This document shows, piece by piece, positions 1 to 7,925 of a stretch of 19,127 nucleotides of DNA (the first letter of the stretch is position 1; each line of letters begins with the position of its first letter). The DNA is from RGIG8597 sp045133795 (GTDB taxonomy: Bacteria > Spirochaetota > GWE2-31-10). The notes beneath the pieces were generated by a model, which was not told where the DNA came from, did not search any database, and saw only the letters and a list, made by a program, of their open reading frames with translations. Made by a program: the position numbers and the translations under genes. The stretch spans positions 1 to 19,127 of the forward strand of contig JBGUUT010000056.1 of assembly GCA_045133795.1 (NCBI GenBank), in the 5' to 3' direction.

Positions 1-106
1 CTGTCACAAGAAGAATTATCATAATACGAATCAGAAGCTAATCTTTTTTTCTCAATACAACTTTCTTTTTCTCATAATTTTTTCTGCTTCTTGCAAGAAA
101 ACTATC
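1..106. other. Left-edge sequence with no supported feature
   Basis: This A+T-rich stretch lies downstream of the cyclase-like gene. All minus-strand frames are soon closed, and there is no hairpin with a T-run. The start of a further gene beyond the edge cannot be judged. Confidence 0.4.
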
Positions 107-1849
107 TTAAGTATCAAAAAAGATTTTGTCTACTTGATAACTGTTACAACCTATCGGAGTACATTTGCATTGGCTTTCAATTTTTTTGAACGTCTCTTTG
201 CAAATAGAAACTTTCATTGTACTGGACAGTAACATTAAATTGAAAGCCTCTTCTACTGTTTTTCCCCATATATTATCAGATTTATCCGAGACTTTAACTT
301 CTCCGGTACAAAATCCGGCATAACATTTTAATGATGTATGTTTTTTTATAAAACTGATACATGTTAATACAGCTTTTAATAATTTTTCGGTAAAGTCCGG
401 AATATTTTCTTGCATTCCACAAACTGCCATATAAATATTTCCGCAAGCAGAAACAGACATACAAGAATAATGTTTCATTATCTTATCGAATTGATTAAAA
501 ATATTTTCAAAACTTTCGTCTTTTTCCGAAAAAGAATCTATTTTTATATACAAAACGCTGATTACTTCTGTCGAATAAACTTCGCCGTTATTATCTTTGA
601 TATGTTCAAAATCGTAATCTTGATGTTCTGCTGATGTTTTTATTGTTTCATGAAAAATATTACTAACCTGAACTAATTCAACAACTGGCACCTTGTTGAT
701 TAAATTAGTTTCAAAATTGCCCTTAAATGCCTCTCTTTTCATTGTTTGAAGCAATTTAAAATGCTTTTTGTATACGAATTCACACATAAGAGCCAGCAAA
801 AAAGAGAAAACAATCAATAATGCAAATATTATGCAAGCCTCTGTTACAGGAATATGTCCAAGCGGTGATGCAATTAATTTTAACGGATAAAAGTAAAAAA
901 TATTCATTCCCGAAATTGTTGCTTTGTGATAAACCGCAAAATATTTTCTACCTTTAAAGTCTACAATACCTGTTGCCGGTTCTAATCGTTCCCCCAATCT
1001 GTAATCATCTATTATTTTTAGAGTTTCAGAATCTTTTAAAATCAATTTATCTGTATTTAATTGTAAGTATTCGTGATACCCCATTCCTTCTGCAGGGTCA
1101 TATAAAACATCACCTTCTTCTAAAACATAACTTTCTTTTTCTTTATCGTACTTATAATAATCATCAGAATTTGGGTGATTGTAATGAATAACATTGTCAA
1201 ATTGGTCAACAATATAGATTGTTCCTTTTTTTAAACTTGTATTGGTATTATACAGTCGTTCTATAAAATCCGGTCTTTCAATACAAATCATTATACCTGC
1301 GATTTCATTATCTTCAAATATTGGACAAAAGAAATATAAGGATTGCTCCAACATATATCCGTAAAAAGACAATAACATTCCGGTATAAGTAGTCATTTCA
1401 CCAGCCTTTTGCATTTGTAAAAAAGGAGCACTGTGTAAGAATGCATCGATTTCAAGATTTACATCAACACTTAGATTAACCTGTTTTAATGTATACCAAG
1501 TATTTCTTACTTTATTTGGATATTTTAAATCAAGAAAACAAAAATCTCCTGACATCTTGCTGCGAACTTTTGTTGCTAACGGTGATTCTCCGGTAGGAAA
1601 AACATCAGAATGATAAATTTCTTTAAATTCTTCGGAATTAGCAATTTCAATAAAATCAACAGCATAACGTTTATAATAAGAATCGATTGTCATTCCTACT
1701 TGTTCTATACAGTCGGTATATATTTGTCCGTTTATTTTTTGTATTCGTGATGAAATTTTTGTGAAAAAATATAAACAAGAAAAAACTACGCCGGTAAAAG
1801 AAAATAAAAAGAACAATAAAAACAACCAGCTTCTGATTCTTAATTTCAT
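107..1849 (-). CDS. Membrane sensor with Cache-like domain and degenerate class III cyclase domain
   Basis: A 580-residue membrane protein. A hydrophobic segment at about 8-30 and another at about 333-358 bracket roughly 300 residues outside the membrane, with the size and look of a Cache-type sensor. The cytoplasmic part ends in a class III nucleotidyl cyclase homology domain (about 428-560): strand with metal-type Asp438, the G-N-x-Y-M-A-V segment at 470-476 matching GDAVMAV, and G-x-x-TGEV at 511-517. Key residues are lost: the second metal Asp is Asn471, the base-selecting Lys position is Ser467, and the catalytic Asn and Arg positions are Glu533 and Asn537. It is therefore probably a catalytically dead, ligand-controlled regulator rather than an adenylate cyclase. 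It lies 41 nt after the aldo/keto reductase, likely co-transcribed. AAGGAG at 1863-1868 sits a long 13 nt from the ATG. The sensor ligand and output are unknown. Confidence 0.72.
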   Translation of the reverse strand: MKLRIRSWLFLLFFLFSFTGVVFSCLYFFTKISSRIQKINGQIYTDCIEQVGMTIDSYYKRYAVDFIEIANSEEFKEIYHSDVFPTGESPLATKVRSKMSGDFCFLDLKYPNKVRNTWYTLKQVNLSVDVNLEIDAFLHSAPFLQMQKAGEMTTYTGMLLSFYGYMLEQSLYFFCPIFEDNEIAGIMICIERPDFIERLYNTNTSLKKGTIYIVDQFDNVIHYNHPNSDDYYKYDKEKESYVLEEGDVLYDPAEGMGYHEYLQLNTDKLILKDSETLKIIDDYRLGERLEPATGIVDFKGRKYFAVYHKATISGMNIFYFYPLKLIASPLGHIPVTEACIIFALLIVFSFLLALMCEFVYKKHFKLLQTMKREAFKGNFETNLINKVPVVELVQVSNIFHETIKTSAEHQDYDFEHIKDNNGEVYSTEVISVLYIKIDSFSEKDESFENIFNQFDKIMKHYSCMSVSACGNIYMAVCGMQENIPDFTEKLLKAVLTCISFIKKHTSLKCYAGFCTGEVKVSDKSDNIWGKTVEEAFNLMLLSSTMKVSICKETFKKIESQCKCTPIGCNSYQVDKIFFDT

Positions 1850-1890
1850 TTTTGTTTTTTTTCTCCTTAATAAATTAAATATACACCTTA

Positions 1891-2760
1891 TTAATTTTTA
1901 TCATTTTCTGTCAATGCTACATTTTCTTTTACATGTTCCGGGCGTGTCATTGTTACAAGGCAAGTTGTAACGCCTTGAGTATTAATTACAAATGATAAAG
2001 CTTCTTTTAATGGATTTTTCATTTTATCTTTTTCAGAAAGCACATTATTAAAAAGTTTATCATCATTAAAAATAGGATTTAAATGACGAACATCACGAGT
2101 TGACGGTTTAAAATTTATATCGACAGATTTTGAGAAAATCCCTTGACAGAGCGGACTGTATGCAATGAATCCTAATTTTTTCTCATTACAGTATTTTAAA
2201 ACTTTTTCGGCTTCCTCATGTTGAAAAATATTAAAACGATTTTGTACGCTTACATATCCGGCAGATTCAGTCTCTTTTAGTAATTCTAATGAAAAATTAC
2301 TGACTCCGAAATAACGGATTAATTTTTCCTGCTGAAGTTTTTGCATTGTGTAAAAAACTTTATCTAACGGAGTTTTTTTATCCGGAAAATGGATTTGATA
2401 TAAATCGATATGATCTGTTTTTAGTCTGTTGAGAGTTTTCTCGATTTCACATCGAATGCTGTCCGGGTCTAAAGAATGCTCAACAAAACCATTTTCATGT
2501 TGGATTAAACCGCATTTTGAAGCAATAAAGATTTTATCTCTAAACGGTGAAAGTTCATTTCCGAGAATTTCTTCAGATTTTCCGTTTCCGTAAATAGGTG
2601 CAGTATCGAAAAAGTTTATTCCTTTTTTATATGCAGTGATAATTGATTCGCAAACTTTTTTTTCGCTTACATTACGCCACCCTTTTATTCCGGCTCCCCA
2701 GCCCCCGTAGCCTAATACGGAAACATTCATATTTGTTCCCGGTATTTCCCTATAAATCAT
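1891..2760 (-). CDS. Aldo/keto reductase family protein
   Basis: A 289-residue cytosolic NAD(P)H-dependent oxidoreductase of the aldo/keto reductase superfamily (TIM barrel), reducing aldehydes or ketones; the substrate cannot be told. The catalytic tetrad is visible: Asp52 and Tyr57 in FFDTAPIYGNG, Lys82 in ASKCG and His124 in YQIHFPD. The N-terminal GxxxMxVSxLGYGGW-like start and the FGVSNF segment at 151-156 are also typical. At 289 residues it is a little shorter than the usual 310-330, mainly at the C-terminus, so the C-terminal substrate loop may be reduced. GGAG lies 6 nt before the ATG and a TTGTCA/TATAAG promoter is further upstream. It is the first gene of a two-gene unit with the cyclase-like sensor, and is divergent from the radical SAM gene. 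Confidence 0.9.
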   Translation of the reverse strand: MIYREIPGTNMNVSVLGYGGWGAGIKGWRNVSEKKVCESIITAYKKGINFFDTAPIYGNGKSEEILGNELSPFRDKIFIASKCGLIQHENGFVEHSLDPDSIRCEIEKTLNRLKTDHIDLYQIHFPDKKTPLDKVFYTMQKLQQEKLIRYFGVSNFSLELLKETESAGYVSVQNRFNIFQHEEAEKVLKYCNEKKLGFIAYSPLCQGIFSKSVDINFKPSTRDVRHLNPIFNDDKLFNNVLSEKDKMKNPLKEALSFVINTQGVTTCLVTMTRPEHVKENVALTENDKN

Positions 2761-2781
2761 TCATTACTCCGTGAATAAAAA

Positions 2782-2810
2782 CTTATACTTCATATAGCAA
2801 GATTTGACAA
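2782..2810 (-). promoter_or_regulatory. Sigma-70-type promoter for the aldo/keto reductase unit
   Basis: Read on the minus strand: TTGTCA (2810-2805), a 17-nt spacer, then TATAAG (2787-2782); each box is one base from consensus. The expected transcript start is about 2775, giving a leader of about 15 nt that contains the GGAG ribosome site. Its -35 box overlaps that of the divergent promoter by five bases. Confidence 0.7.
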
Positions 2811-2832
2811 TTTTTGCAGTATTAGATATACA
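2804..2832 (+). promoter_or_regulatory. Sigma-70-type promoter for the radical SAM gene
   Basis: A perfect TTGACA -35 (2804-2809), a 17-nt spacer and TATACA (2827-2832). The start of transcription is expected near 2838-2841, that is on the ATG at 2840, which has no Shine-Dalgarno sequence. The message is therefore predicted to be leaderless or nearly so. The TTG inside the -35 box is in frame with the gene but is better explained as promoter than as start codon. Confidence 0.68.
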
Positions 2833-2839
2833 AGATTTT

Positions 2840-4624
2840 ATGAAAATAATTTTAGTATCAATTCATATTAAAAAAAATGCTCCCGAAGCCGTTCCTTTGG
2901 CTGCAGCAATGTTGAAATCTGCCTGTGATGATTTGGCTGATATTTCTCTCTCAGAGTTTGCATTAGATGATAATGAAAGTGAAATAGTTTCAGTGTTGAA
3001 AAATAAACAACCGGACGGAATCGGATTTTGTGTTTATTTGTGGAATCGTGAAATCATTTGCAACATAATAAAAAGGTTGCGAAATGATTGTCCTGATATG
3101 CTTCTTTTTGCCGGCGGTCCCGATATTACGGCAAATATTTCTCGCTTTATAAAAAATACTCCGGTAGATTTTGCTATATCTGGTGAAGGTGAAAATGTAT
3201 TACGTTCTGTACTGAAAAAAATCAACGAAAACGGTAATCTTGAAAATATTCATGAAATTCAAGGTGTAGGAACAAAGAATTTTCCTGATGCAAAAATGGC
3301 ATTATCTATTGAAGATTTGACTTCGCTTCCGTCTCCTTATTTGTCCGGAATTCTCGATGTAAAAAAATATAACGGCGTTTTATGGGAACTTTCACGTGGT
3401 TGTCCGTTTCAATGTGCTTTTTGCTATGAATCAAAAGGAAATGCAAATGTTCGCCAATTTTGCATGGAAAGAATAGAAAAAGAATTGGAATTGTTTGAAA
3501 AAAACGGCGTAGAACAAGTTTTTGTATTAGACCCTACTTTTAATAAAAATAAACAACGAGCAAAACAAATTTTGCAATTGATACAAGCAAAAGCTCCCGA
3601 TATTCATTTTACCTTTGAAGTAAGAACCGAATTTTTAGATGAGGAAATGGCGGAACTTTTTGCTTCTGTTTCTTGCGGTTTACAAATAGGCCTGCAATCT
3701 ACAAATATTACTGCACTTGCGGAAATAAACAGAAAATTTGATAGCAATGCTTATAGTAAAAAAATAAAATTATTGAATGAATACGGCGTAATTTTTGGAT
3801 TGGATTTAATTTTTTGTTTACCGAAAGATTCGTTTTCAGATTTTTGTAAGAGCTTAGATTATGCAATAAATTTGCAACCTAATAATCTTGATATATTTCA
3901 GCTTGCGGTTTTACCCGGAACCGTACTTTATGATTATATGGAAAAAGAAAATATTAGGTTTATGAAAGAACCACCGTACCTTGTACAAGAAACTGTGTCA
4001 TTTTCAGAGGCGGATTTATTTAAAGCCAATAATCTAAAAAAAGCATGTGATATTTTTTATAATGAAGGTCGTGCGGTCGGTTGGTTATATATAATTTTGG
4101 AAACTTTAAAAATTTTACCGTCAGATTTCTTTCTTAATTTCTATGATTGGTTAAATGAAAAGGGAAAAAATCAAGATATCTATGATGAAGCAGAAATTTT
4201 TAGTTTGCAAATTGAATATACAAAATTCTTATTTGAGCAAAAACGAAAAATAAATCTGTTTTTACCTGTTGCAGATATTATTACCCTGCACTACTCCTTA
4301 AATAAATCATTAACAGCAGATTCTTTGTGTTCATCAAAAATGAAATCTACTTATAACCTGCCTTTATCTACAAGGTTAATAGAGTTGCATTATGATGTTG
4401 ATGATTTATTTCAAGCTGCAGTTATGCCTTTAAAATATTGGGTAAAAGAATATAAAATACAAAAAACATTTGCGATAACTTGGAATAAAAATGGTAATTC
4501 AGATGTTATGATGCTTGATAAAAAATGGTTTTTATTATTAAAAAATCTTAACGGTAAGAAAAAGTTTACTACAGAAGAAAAAGAATTTCTGGATTATTGT
4601 GTAGATGAAAATATATTAATCTAG
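2840..4624 (+). CDS. B12-binding-type radical SAM protein, DUF4080-like
   Basis: A 594-residue iron-sulfur enzyme of unknown substrate. Residues 1 to about 130 look like the Rossmann-type cobalamin-binding domain found ahead of many radical SAM enzymes, with an AGGPD turn, but no DxHxxG histidine motif is seen, so cobalamin may be absent or bound base-off. The radical SAM barrel follows, with the cluster cysteines of CxxxCxxC at 188, 192 and 195 (RGCPFQCAFCYE), then QIGLQS and an LAVLPGT segment. The last about 170 residues fit the DUF4080-type C-terminal domain. The ATG at 2840 is chosen because the longer in-frame TTG at 2804 is the -35 box of its promoter. The gene is monocistronic and its TAG stop overlaps the stop of the convergent gene. 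Confidence 0.83.
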   Translation: MKIILVSIHIKKNAPEAVPLAAAMLKSACDDLADISLSEFALDDNESEIVSVLKNKQPDGIGFCVYLWNREIICNIIKRLRNDCPDMLLFAGGPDITANISRFIKNTPVDFAISGEGENVLRSVLKKINENGNLENIHEIQGVGTKNFPDAKMALSIEDLTSLPSPYLSGILDVKKYNGVLWELSRGCPFQCAFCYESKGNANVRQFCMERIEKELELFEKNGVEQVFVLDPTFNKNKQRAKQILQLIQAKAPDIHFTFEVRTEFLDEEMAELFASVSCGLQIGLQSTNITALAEINRKFDSNAYSKKIKLLNEYGVIFGLDLIFCLPKDSFSDFCKSLDYAINLQPNNLDIFQLAVLPGTVLYDYMEKENIRFMKEPPYLVQETVSFSEADLFKANNLKKACDIFYNEGRAVGWLYIILETLKILPSDFFLNFYDWLNEKGKNQDIYDEAEIFSLQIEYTKFLFEQKRKINLFLPVADIITLHYSLNKSLTADSLCSSKMKSTYNLPLSTRLIELHYDVDDLFQAAVMPLKYWVKEYKIQKTFAITWNKNGNSDVMMLDKKWFLLLKNLNGKKKFTTEEKEFLDYCVDENILI

Positions 4625-5421
4625 TTTTTCTTAAAGTCAGTTTCAATAACGGCTTTTAAGCGAACCAGGTTGTCACGACTTATTTTGCAAGAAAGATTGC
4701 AGAGATAATTGTTGAATACGGAAGATATCAAACCGAGATGTTTTTGTGAATTTAACATATATTTTAAAATTAAATCTCTGATATTTCCTGCATTATTGAT
4801 TTCGTTTACTATTGATTGCAGTTGAGCTGCGTTTTTAGAATCTGTATAATTTTCTACCGAAATAATAATTTTATCATCAACATAAGATATAACCAATTCA
4901 TATCCGTAATCACCTATTCCGTAAAGGTTTGCATTTTGCAAAAACTCTTGGATGACAAAGGATAAATTAGTTACTATTTGTTTTATTTCATCTGAAGTTT
5001 TTTTAGTTTTCTTTTTTAAATAATGGGTAATGTAACGAAAAAGAAACTTACGGAAAATATTAATCTCGTCCCAATCTATTTTTTGAAAAGTAACCATCAA
5101 AAGAACGCCGTTATCTCGCAAAGAAGAATAAGAACGAATAATTGGAGTATTATTATTTAACTTTAATTTTACTTCAACCATATTGTCTTTTTGTAAATTT
5201 AAAGTTTTTGAATATTCCGTTACTTCTGCCAATAATTGAGCTTGAACTTTAGCGATAGATTTTTTTACTTTTTCGTCTTTTATATCCTCACCGTTATATT
5301 TTTTTTGAGAAAGGACAAATAGATTCATTAAAAAATCTGTCGTATATCGAACTAAGATTTTATAATCAATTATTTTTTCACGAAAATGAATAATAGTTTT
5401 TGTCGGTTTTCTACTAATCAT
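4621..5421 (-). CDS. Histidine-kinase-type ATPase-fold protein, SiaB/slr1658-like (tentative)
   Basis: A 266-residue soluble protein, last in the six-gene operon. The N-terminal half (1-150) has no recognised domain. The C-terminal part (about 150-265) resembles a GHKL/HATPase fold: an N-box-like helix at 155-168 with Glu159, Gln162 and Asn163 (EFLQNANLYG), then two strands ending in VENYTD where kinases have the DxGxG box. There is no His-phosphoacceptor region and no clear G1 or G2 glycine box. This pattern suits the degenerate, partner-switching type of ATPase-fold regulators such as the SiaB/DUF6272 or slr1658 groups, but the match is from memory of motifs only. The start lies 6 nt after the DUF554 gene, with a poor ribosome site. 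Its TAG stop shares the CTAG at 4621-4624 with the facing radical SAM gene. Confidence 0.5.
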   Translation of the reverse strand: MISRKPTKTIIHFREKIIDYKILVRYTTDFLMNLFVLSQKKYNGEDIKDEKVKKSIAKVQAQLLAEVTEYSKTLNLQKDNMVEVKLKLNNNTPIIRSYSSLRDNGVLLMVTFQKIDWDEINIFRKFLFRYITHYLKKKTKKTSDEIKQIVTNLSFVIQEFLQNANLYGIGDYGYELVISYVDDKIIISVENYTDSKNAAQLQSIVNEINNAGNIRDLILKYMLNSQKHLGLISSVFNNYLCNLSCKISRDNLVRLKAVIETDFKKN

Positions 5422-5427
5422 ACGCTT

Positions 5428-6129
5428 TTACCTATTAATCCATAAAACTTCATAACACCAACTGAATAATACCACAAAAATTAGCGATGGCGTAAAATTC
5501 ATTACTTTTATATTTTTTAATTTTAATAATGATATTCCCAGTCCTAATATTAAAAAACCCCCTAATCCGGTAAGTTGTGATATCAAGAAATCGGTAAAAA
5601 AGTTTTCTAAGAAATATGCAATTGTAGTAATTGAACATTGATAAATCAAAAGCGGAAATATTGAAAATATAACTCCGATTCCGTAAGTTGAAGTAAAGAC
5701 GATTGACATAAAACCATCTAAAATTCCCTTTGTTATCAAAATCGAATGATTATTTCTTAAAGCTCCGTCCATCGCACCGATAATTGCCATAGAACCTACG
5801 CAATATAACATTGTCGCTGCAACAAATCCCTGAGTGAAAGAATTTTCATTATTCGCTAAACGTGATTTCAATTTATCTCCAAATCGTTCAAACTTATTTT
5901 CTAATGAAAGATATTCACCGACAATGGCTCCGAGCATTAAACTGAAGGCTATAATTATCAAGTTTTTCATCTCGCCTGCCATCGAAAAACCAAGATACAA
6001 TGTAATCAAACCGCAACATTGAAATAAGATTTCCTGTAATTTAGTCGAAATTGCCTTTTTTAATAATAATCCGAAAATTGTACCTATAATGACTAAACCG
6101 GCATTAATAAAACTTCCTAAATAAATCAT
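5428..6129 (-). CDS. DUF554 family integral membrane protein
   Basis: A 233-residue, strongly hydrophobic protein matching the DUF554 (YdfK-like) family in length and pattern: an N-terminal G-x-x-x-N-x-G-x-x-x-x-G-x-x-x-G-L-L segment, a conserved central FVAATMLYCVGSMAIIGAMDG-type stretch (about 103-123) and about six membrane helices ending near residue 230. Family function is not established; a transporter role is often assumed. Translation is coupled to the preceding paralogue: the ATG overlaps the upstream TGA in ATGA (6126-6129). Nothing suggests truncation. Confidence 0.85.
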   Translation of the reverse strand: MIYLGSFINAGLVIIGTIFGLLLKKAISTKLQEILFQCCGLITLYLGFSMAGEMKNLIIIAFSLMLGAIVGEYLSLENKFERFGDKLKSRLANNENSFTQGFVAATMLYCVGSMAIIGAMDGALRNNHSILITKGILDGFMSIVFTSTYGIGVIFSIFPLLIYQCSITTIAYFLENFFTDFLISQLTGLGGFLILGLGISLLKLKNIKVMNFTPSLIFVVLFSWCYEVLWINR

Positions 6130-7022
6130 CGCTTACCACTTAATTTTAAACGCATATGCTCATGTTTTTCTATCAGAAGTTTTTTGTATTCATTAAATGT
6201 AAATGTGAAAATACGCGAAGCTTTAATAAATTCTTCTCCTACATGAATAATATCTTCTTCTTGAGGGATAACATATCGCTTATTTAAGTCAACCAGTCGT
6301 AAAAATTCTAATCTGTATGTTACATAAAATTCTTTTTGTTTCAAAATTTGCAACAAGTTTAATTCATCAATTACTCTGTATGCTTTTATACAAATAACGG
6401 TATCAATATCGTAACTTGTACTTATTTCAGTATCAATACAAGTTTGAGTTAAGCAGTTAATCGCTTTGAAAAAAGCTTCTATATCTTGTGACGGAACTGA
6501 TTTTTGCAAATAATTGGCTTTATATTTAAAATCAATTGCTGCATTTTCACGTAAAAACAAACGAAAATCTTCATCCGGAGTGTATGCTTCCATATACAAA
6601 AGAAGTTGAAGCATTTTAACCAAATCTAAAAGCTGCTCATTTAATTCTGTAATCCATTTTGAAGGACATTGTGTGTCATCATAGCGACGAGTTTGGCGGT
6701 TTTTCCCGGAAAGCCAGAGCTTATAACGTTGCCAATCAAAGTTTATTCTGCGTCTGTCAATGTATTCTTTTAACCAATCACTGTTATTTGTCACACGAGC
6801 ATAAAATTTTTCAAGAAAACGAACTATTACATAATACTTTGGTGCTTCTGCCAGAATATTTTCTATTGATAATTGCTGACATGATTGCATTTTTTCATTT
6901 ATATCAAGAAAAAAAACTTCAATCTTTTTATAATTGTGTTTTAATTCGCGAATTGCACTTTCTAATCGTCTGTCATCAATTGATGAGATAACTTCATTTT
7001 CTAAATTAAAACCTGTAGCCAT
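6126..7022 (-). CDS. Unknown protein, second copy of a tandem paralogue pair
   Basis: A 298-residue predicted soluble, largely helical protein with no signal peptide or membrane segment; no family recognised. It is clearly homologous to the adjacent upstream gene over its whole length, with about half of the residues identical in the best 135-residue stretch. Shared blocks: YYxIVxFLExFY, INFxWxxYKxW, RRYDxTxCPSxWITEL, KMLQxLLxMExYxPD, LQKSxPSQD, CIKAYRxID and ILKQKxFYVTYxLExLR. The invariant Cys, Trp and basic blocks could mark a binding surface, but no catalytic motif is evident. GGAG is 5 nt before the ATG. It sits in the operon 18 nt after its paralogue and overlaps the DUF554 gene by 4 nt. 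Function unknown. Confidence 0.75.
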   Translation of the reverse strand: MATGFNLENEVISSIDDRRLESAIRELKHNYKKIEVFFLDINEKMQSCQQLSIENILAEAPKYYVIVRFLEKFYARVTNNSDWLKEYIDRRRINFDWQRYKLWLSGKNRQTRRYDDTQCPSKWITELNEQLLDLVKMLQLLLYMEAYTPDEDFRLFLRENAAIDFKYKANYLQKSVPSQDIEAFFKAINCLTQTCIDTEISTSYDIDTVICIKAYRVIDELNLLQILKQKEFYVTYRLEFLRLVDLNKRYVIPQEEDIIHVGEEFIKASRIFTFTFNEYKKLLIEKHEHMRLKLSGKR

Positions 7023-7040
7023 GTGTTCTCCATATAAAAA

Positions 7041-7907
7041 TTATTTCATTTTACTGCGAATTCGATTTTGTTTTTCTACTAATATTCCCTTATAATCAGC
7101 AAAAGCAAAAAAGAATTTTTTGTATTGTTCGCAAAACTTTTCGGCAATCATCATTACGTTTTCTTCATCCGGTATTACAAAACGTTCTGCTGTGGGCATT
7201 TTTCGCAGCATTTCAAGATGATATGTCACATAAAAGTTTTTTTGTTTTAATATCTTCATAATTTCAGATTCGTCGATAAAACGATAAGCTTTTATACATT
7301 CCGTCGTATCAATATCAAAAGCATTTGACGGATTAGCTTCTCGGTAAATTCTGCTTAAATAATCAATAACTTTGAAAAAAACATCTAAATCTTGAGACGG
7401 CGGCGATTTTTGTAAAAAGTTCGCTCTGTATTTGTATTCAATTGCAGGATTTTTACGAAGAAACGCTTTAAAATCGTTGTCCGGCAAATAAACTTCCATT
7501 ACTAATAATTCTTGCAACATTTTTAACAATTCTGTTAGCATATTGATTAACTCGGTAATCCAAGTTGATGGACATAAAGTTTCATCATATCGTCGTTTGA
7601 CGTTTTTCTTTTCATTTGTCCACGCTTTGTATTTTTTCCAGTTAAAATTTATTTTTTTTCTGTTTATATAATTTTCAAGCCAATCTTCATCTTTGGTAAT
7701 TGCAACATAAAAACGTTCTAAAAACAGAACTATTGAATAATACGACGGAGCATCTGCTAAAATCGAATCGACTGAAGCGTTTTCATTTATTTCAAACTCA
7801 CGTGTTTTTTTCATAAAGAAAACTTCAATCAAATGATAAACATCTTTGATTTCTTCATTTTTTTCTTTTAATACACTTGGATCTTTACCTAAAATAATTT
7901 CACTCAT
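7041..7907 (-). CDS. Unknown protein, first copy of a tandem paralogue pair
   Basis: A 288-residue soluble helical protein, homologous to the next gene in the operon (298 residues) from about residue 20 to the C-terminus. It has the same RRYDxTxCPSxWITEL and LQKSxPSQD blocks and a Lys/Arg-rich tail. Most of the difference lies at the N-terminus and in the segment before CIKAYR. It follows the metallopeptidase gene after 18 nt, the same gap as that before its paralogue, and AAGGA lies 7-8 nt before the ATG. The similar spacing and orientation point to tandem gene duplication with later divergence. No known domain was recognised, and a partner or substrate role for the peptidase upstream is only a guess from position. 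Confidence 0.75.
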   Translation of the reverse strand: MSEIILGKDPSVLKEKNEEIKDVYHLIEVFFMKKTREFEINENASVDSILADAPSYYSIVLFLERFYVAITKDEDWLENYINRKKINFNWKKYKAWTNEKKNVKRRYDETLCPSTWITELINMLTELLKMLQELLVMEVYLPDNDFKAFLRKNPAIEYKYRANFLQKSPPSQDLDVFFKVIDYLSRIYREANPSNAFDIDTTECIKAYRFIDESEIMKILKQKNFYVTYHLEMLRKMPTAERFVIPDEENVMMIAEKFCEQYKKFFFAFADYKGILVEKQNRIRSKMK

Positions 7908-7925
7908 GTATTTATCCTTAATTTT

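Noticed and set aside
88..99. Palindrome TTCTTGCAAGAA near the left edge
   Set aside because: It has no loop and no T-run on either side, so it does not form a terminator; an operator role cannot be supported.
686..701. Sigma-54-like TGGCAC sequence
   Set aside because: The -12 element does not match TTGC at the needed spacing, and it lies inside a coding region with no gene start nearby.
2804..2839. Longer TTG-started N-terminus of the radical SAM protein
   Set aside because: The TTG is the first three bases of a perfect TTGACA -35 box with a correctly spaced -10, no ribosome site precedes it, and the domain starts at MKIILV.
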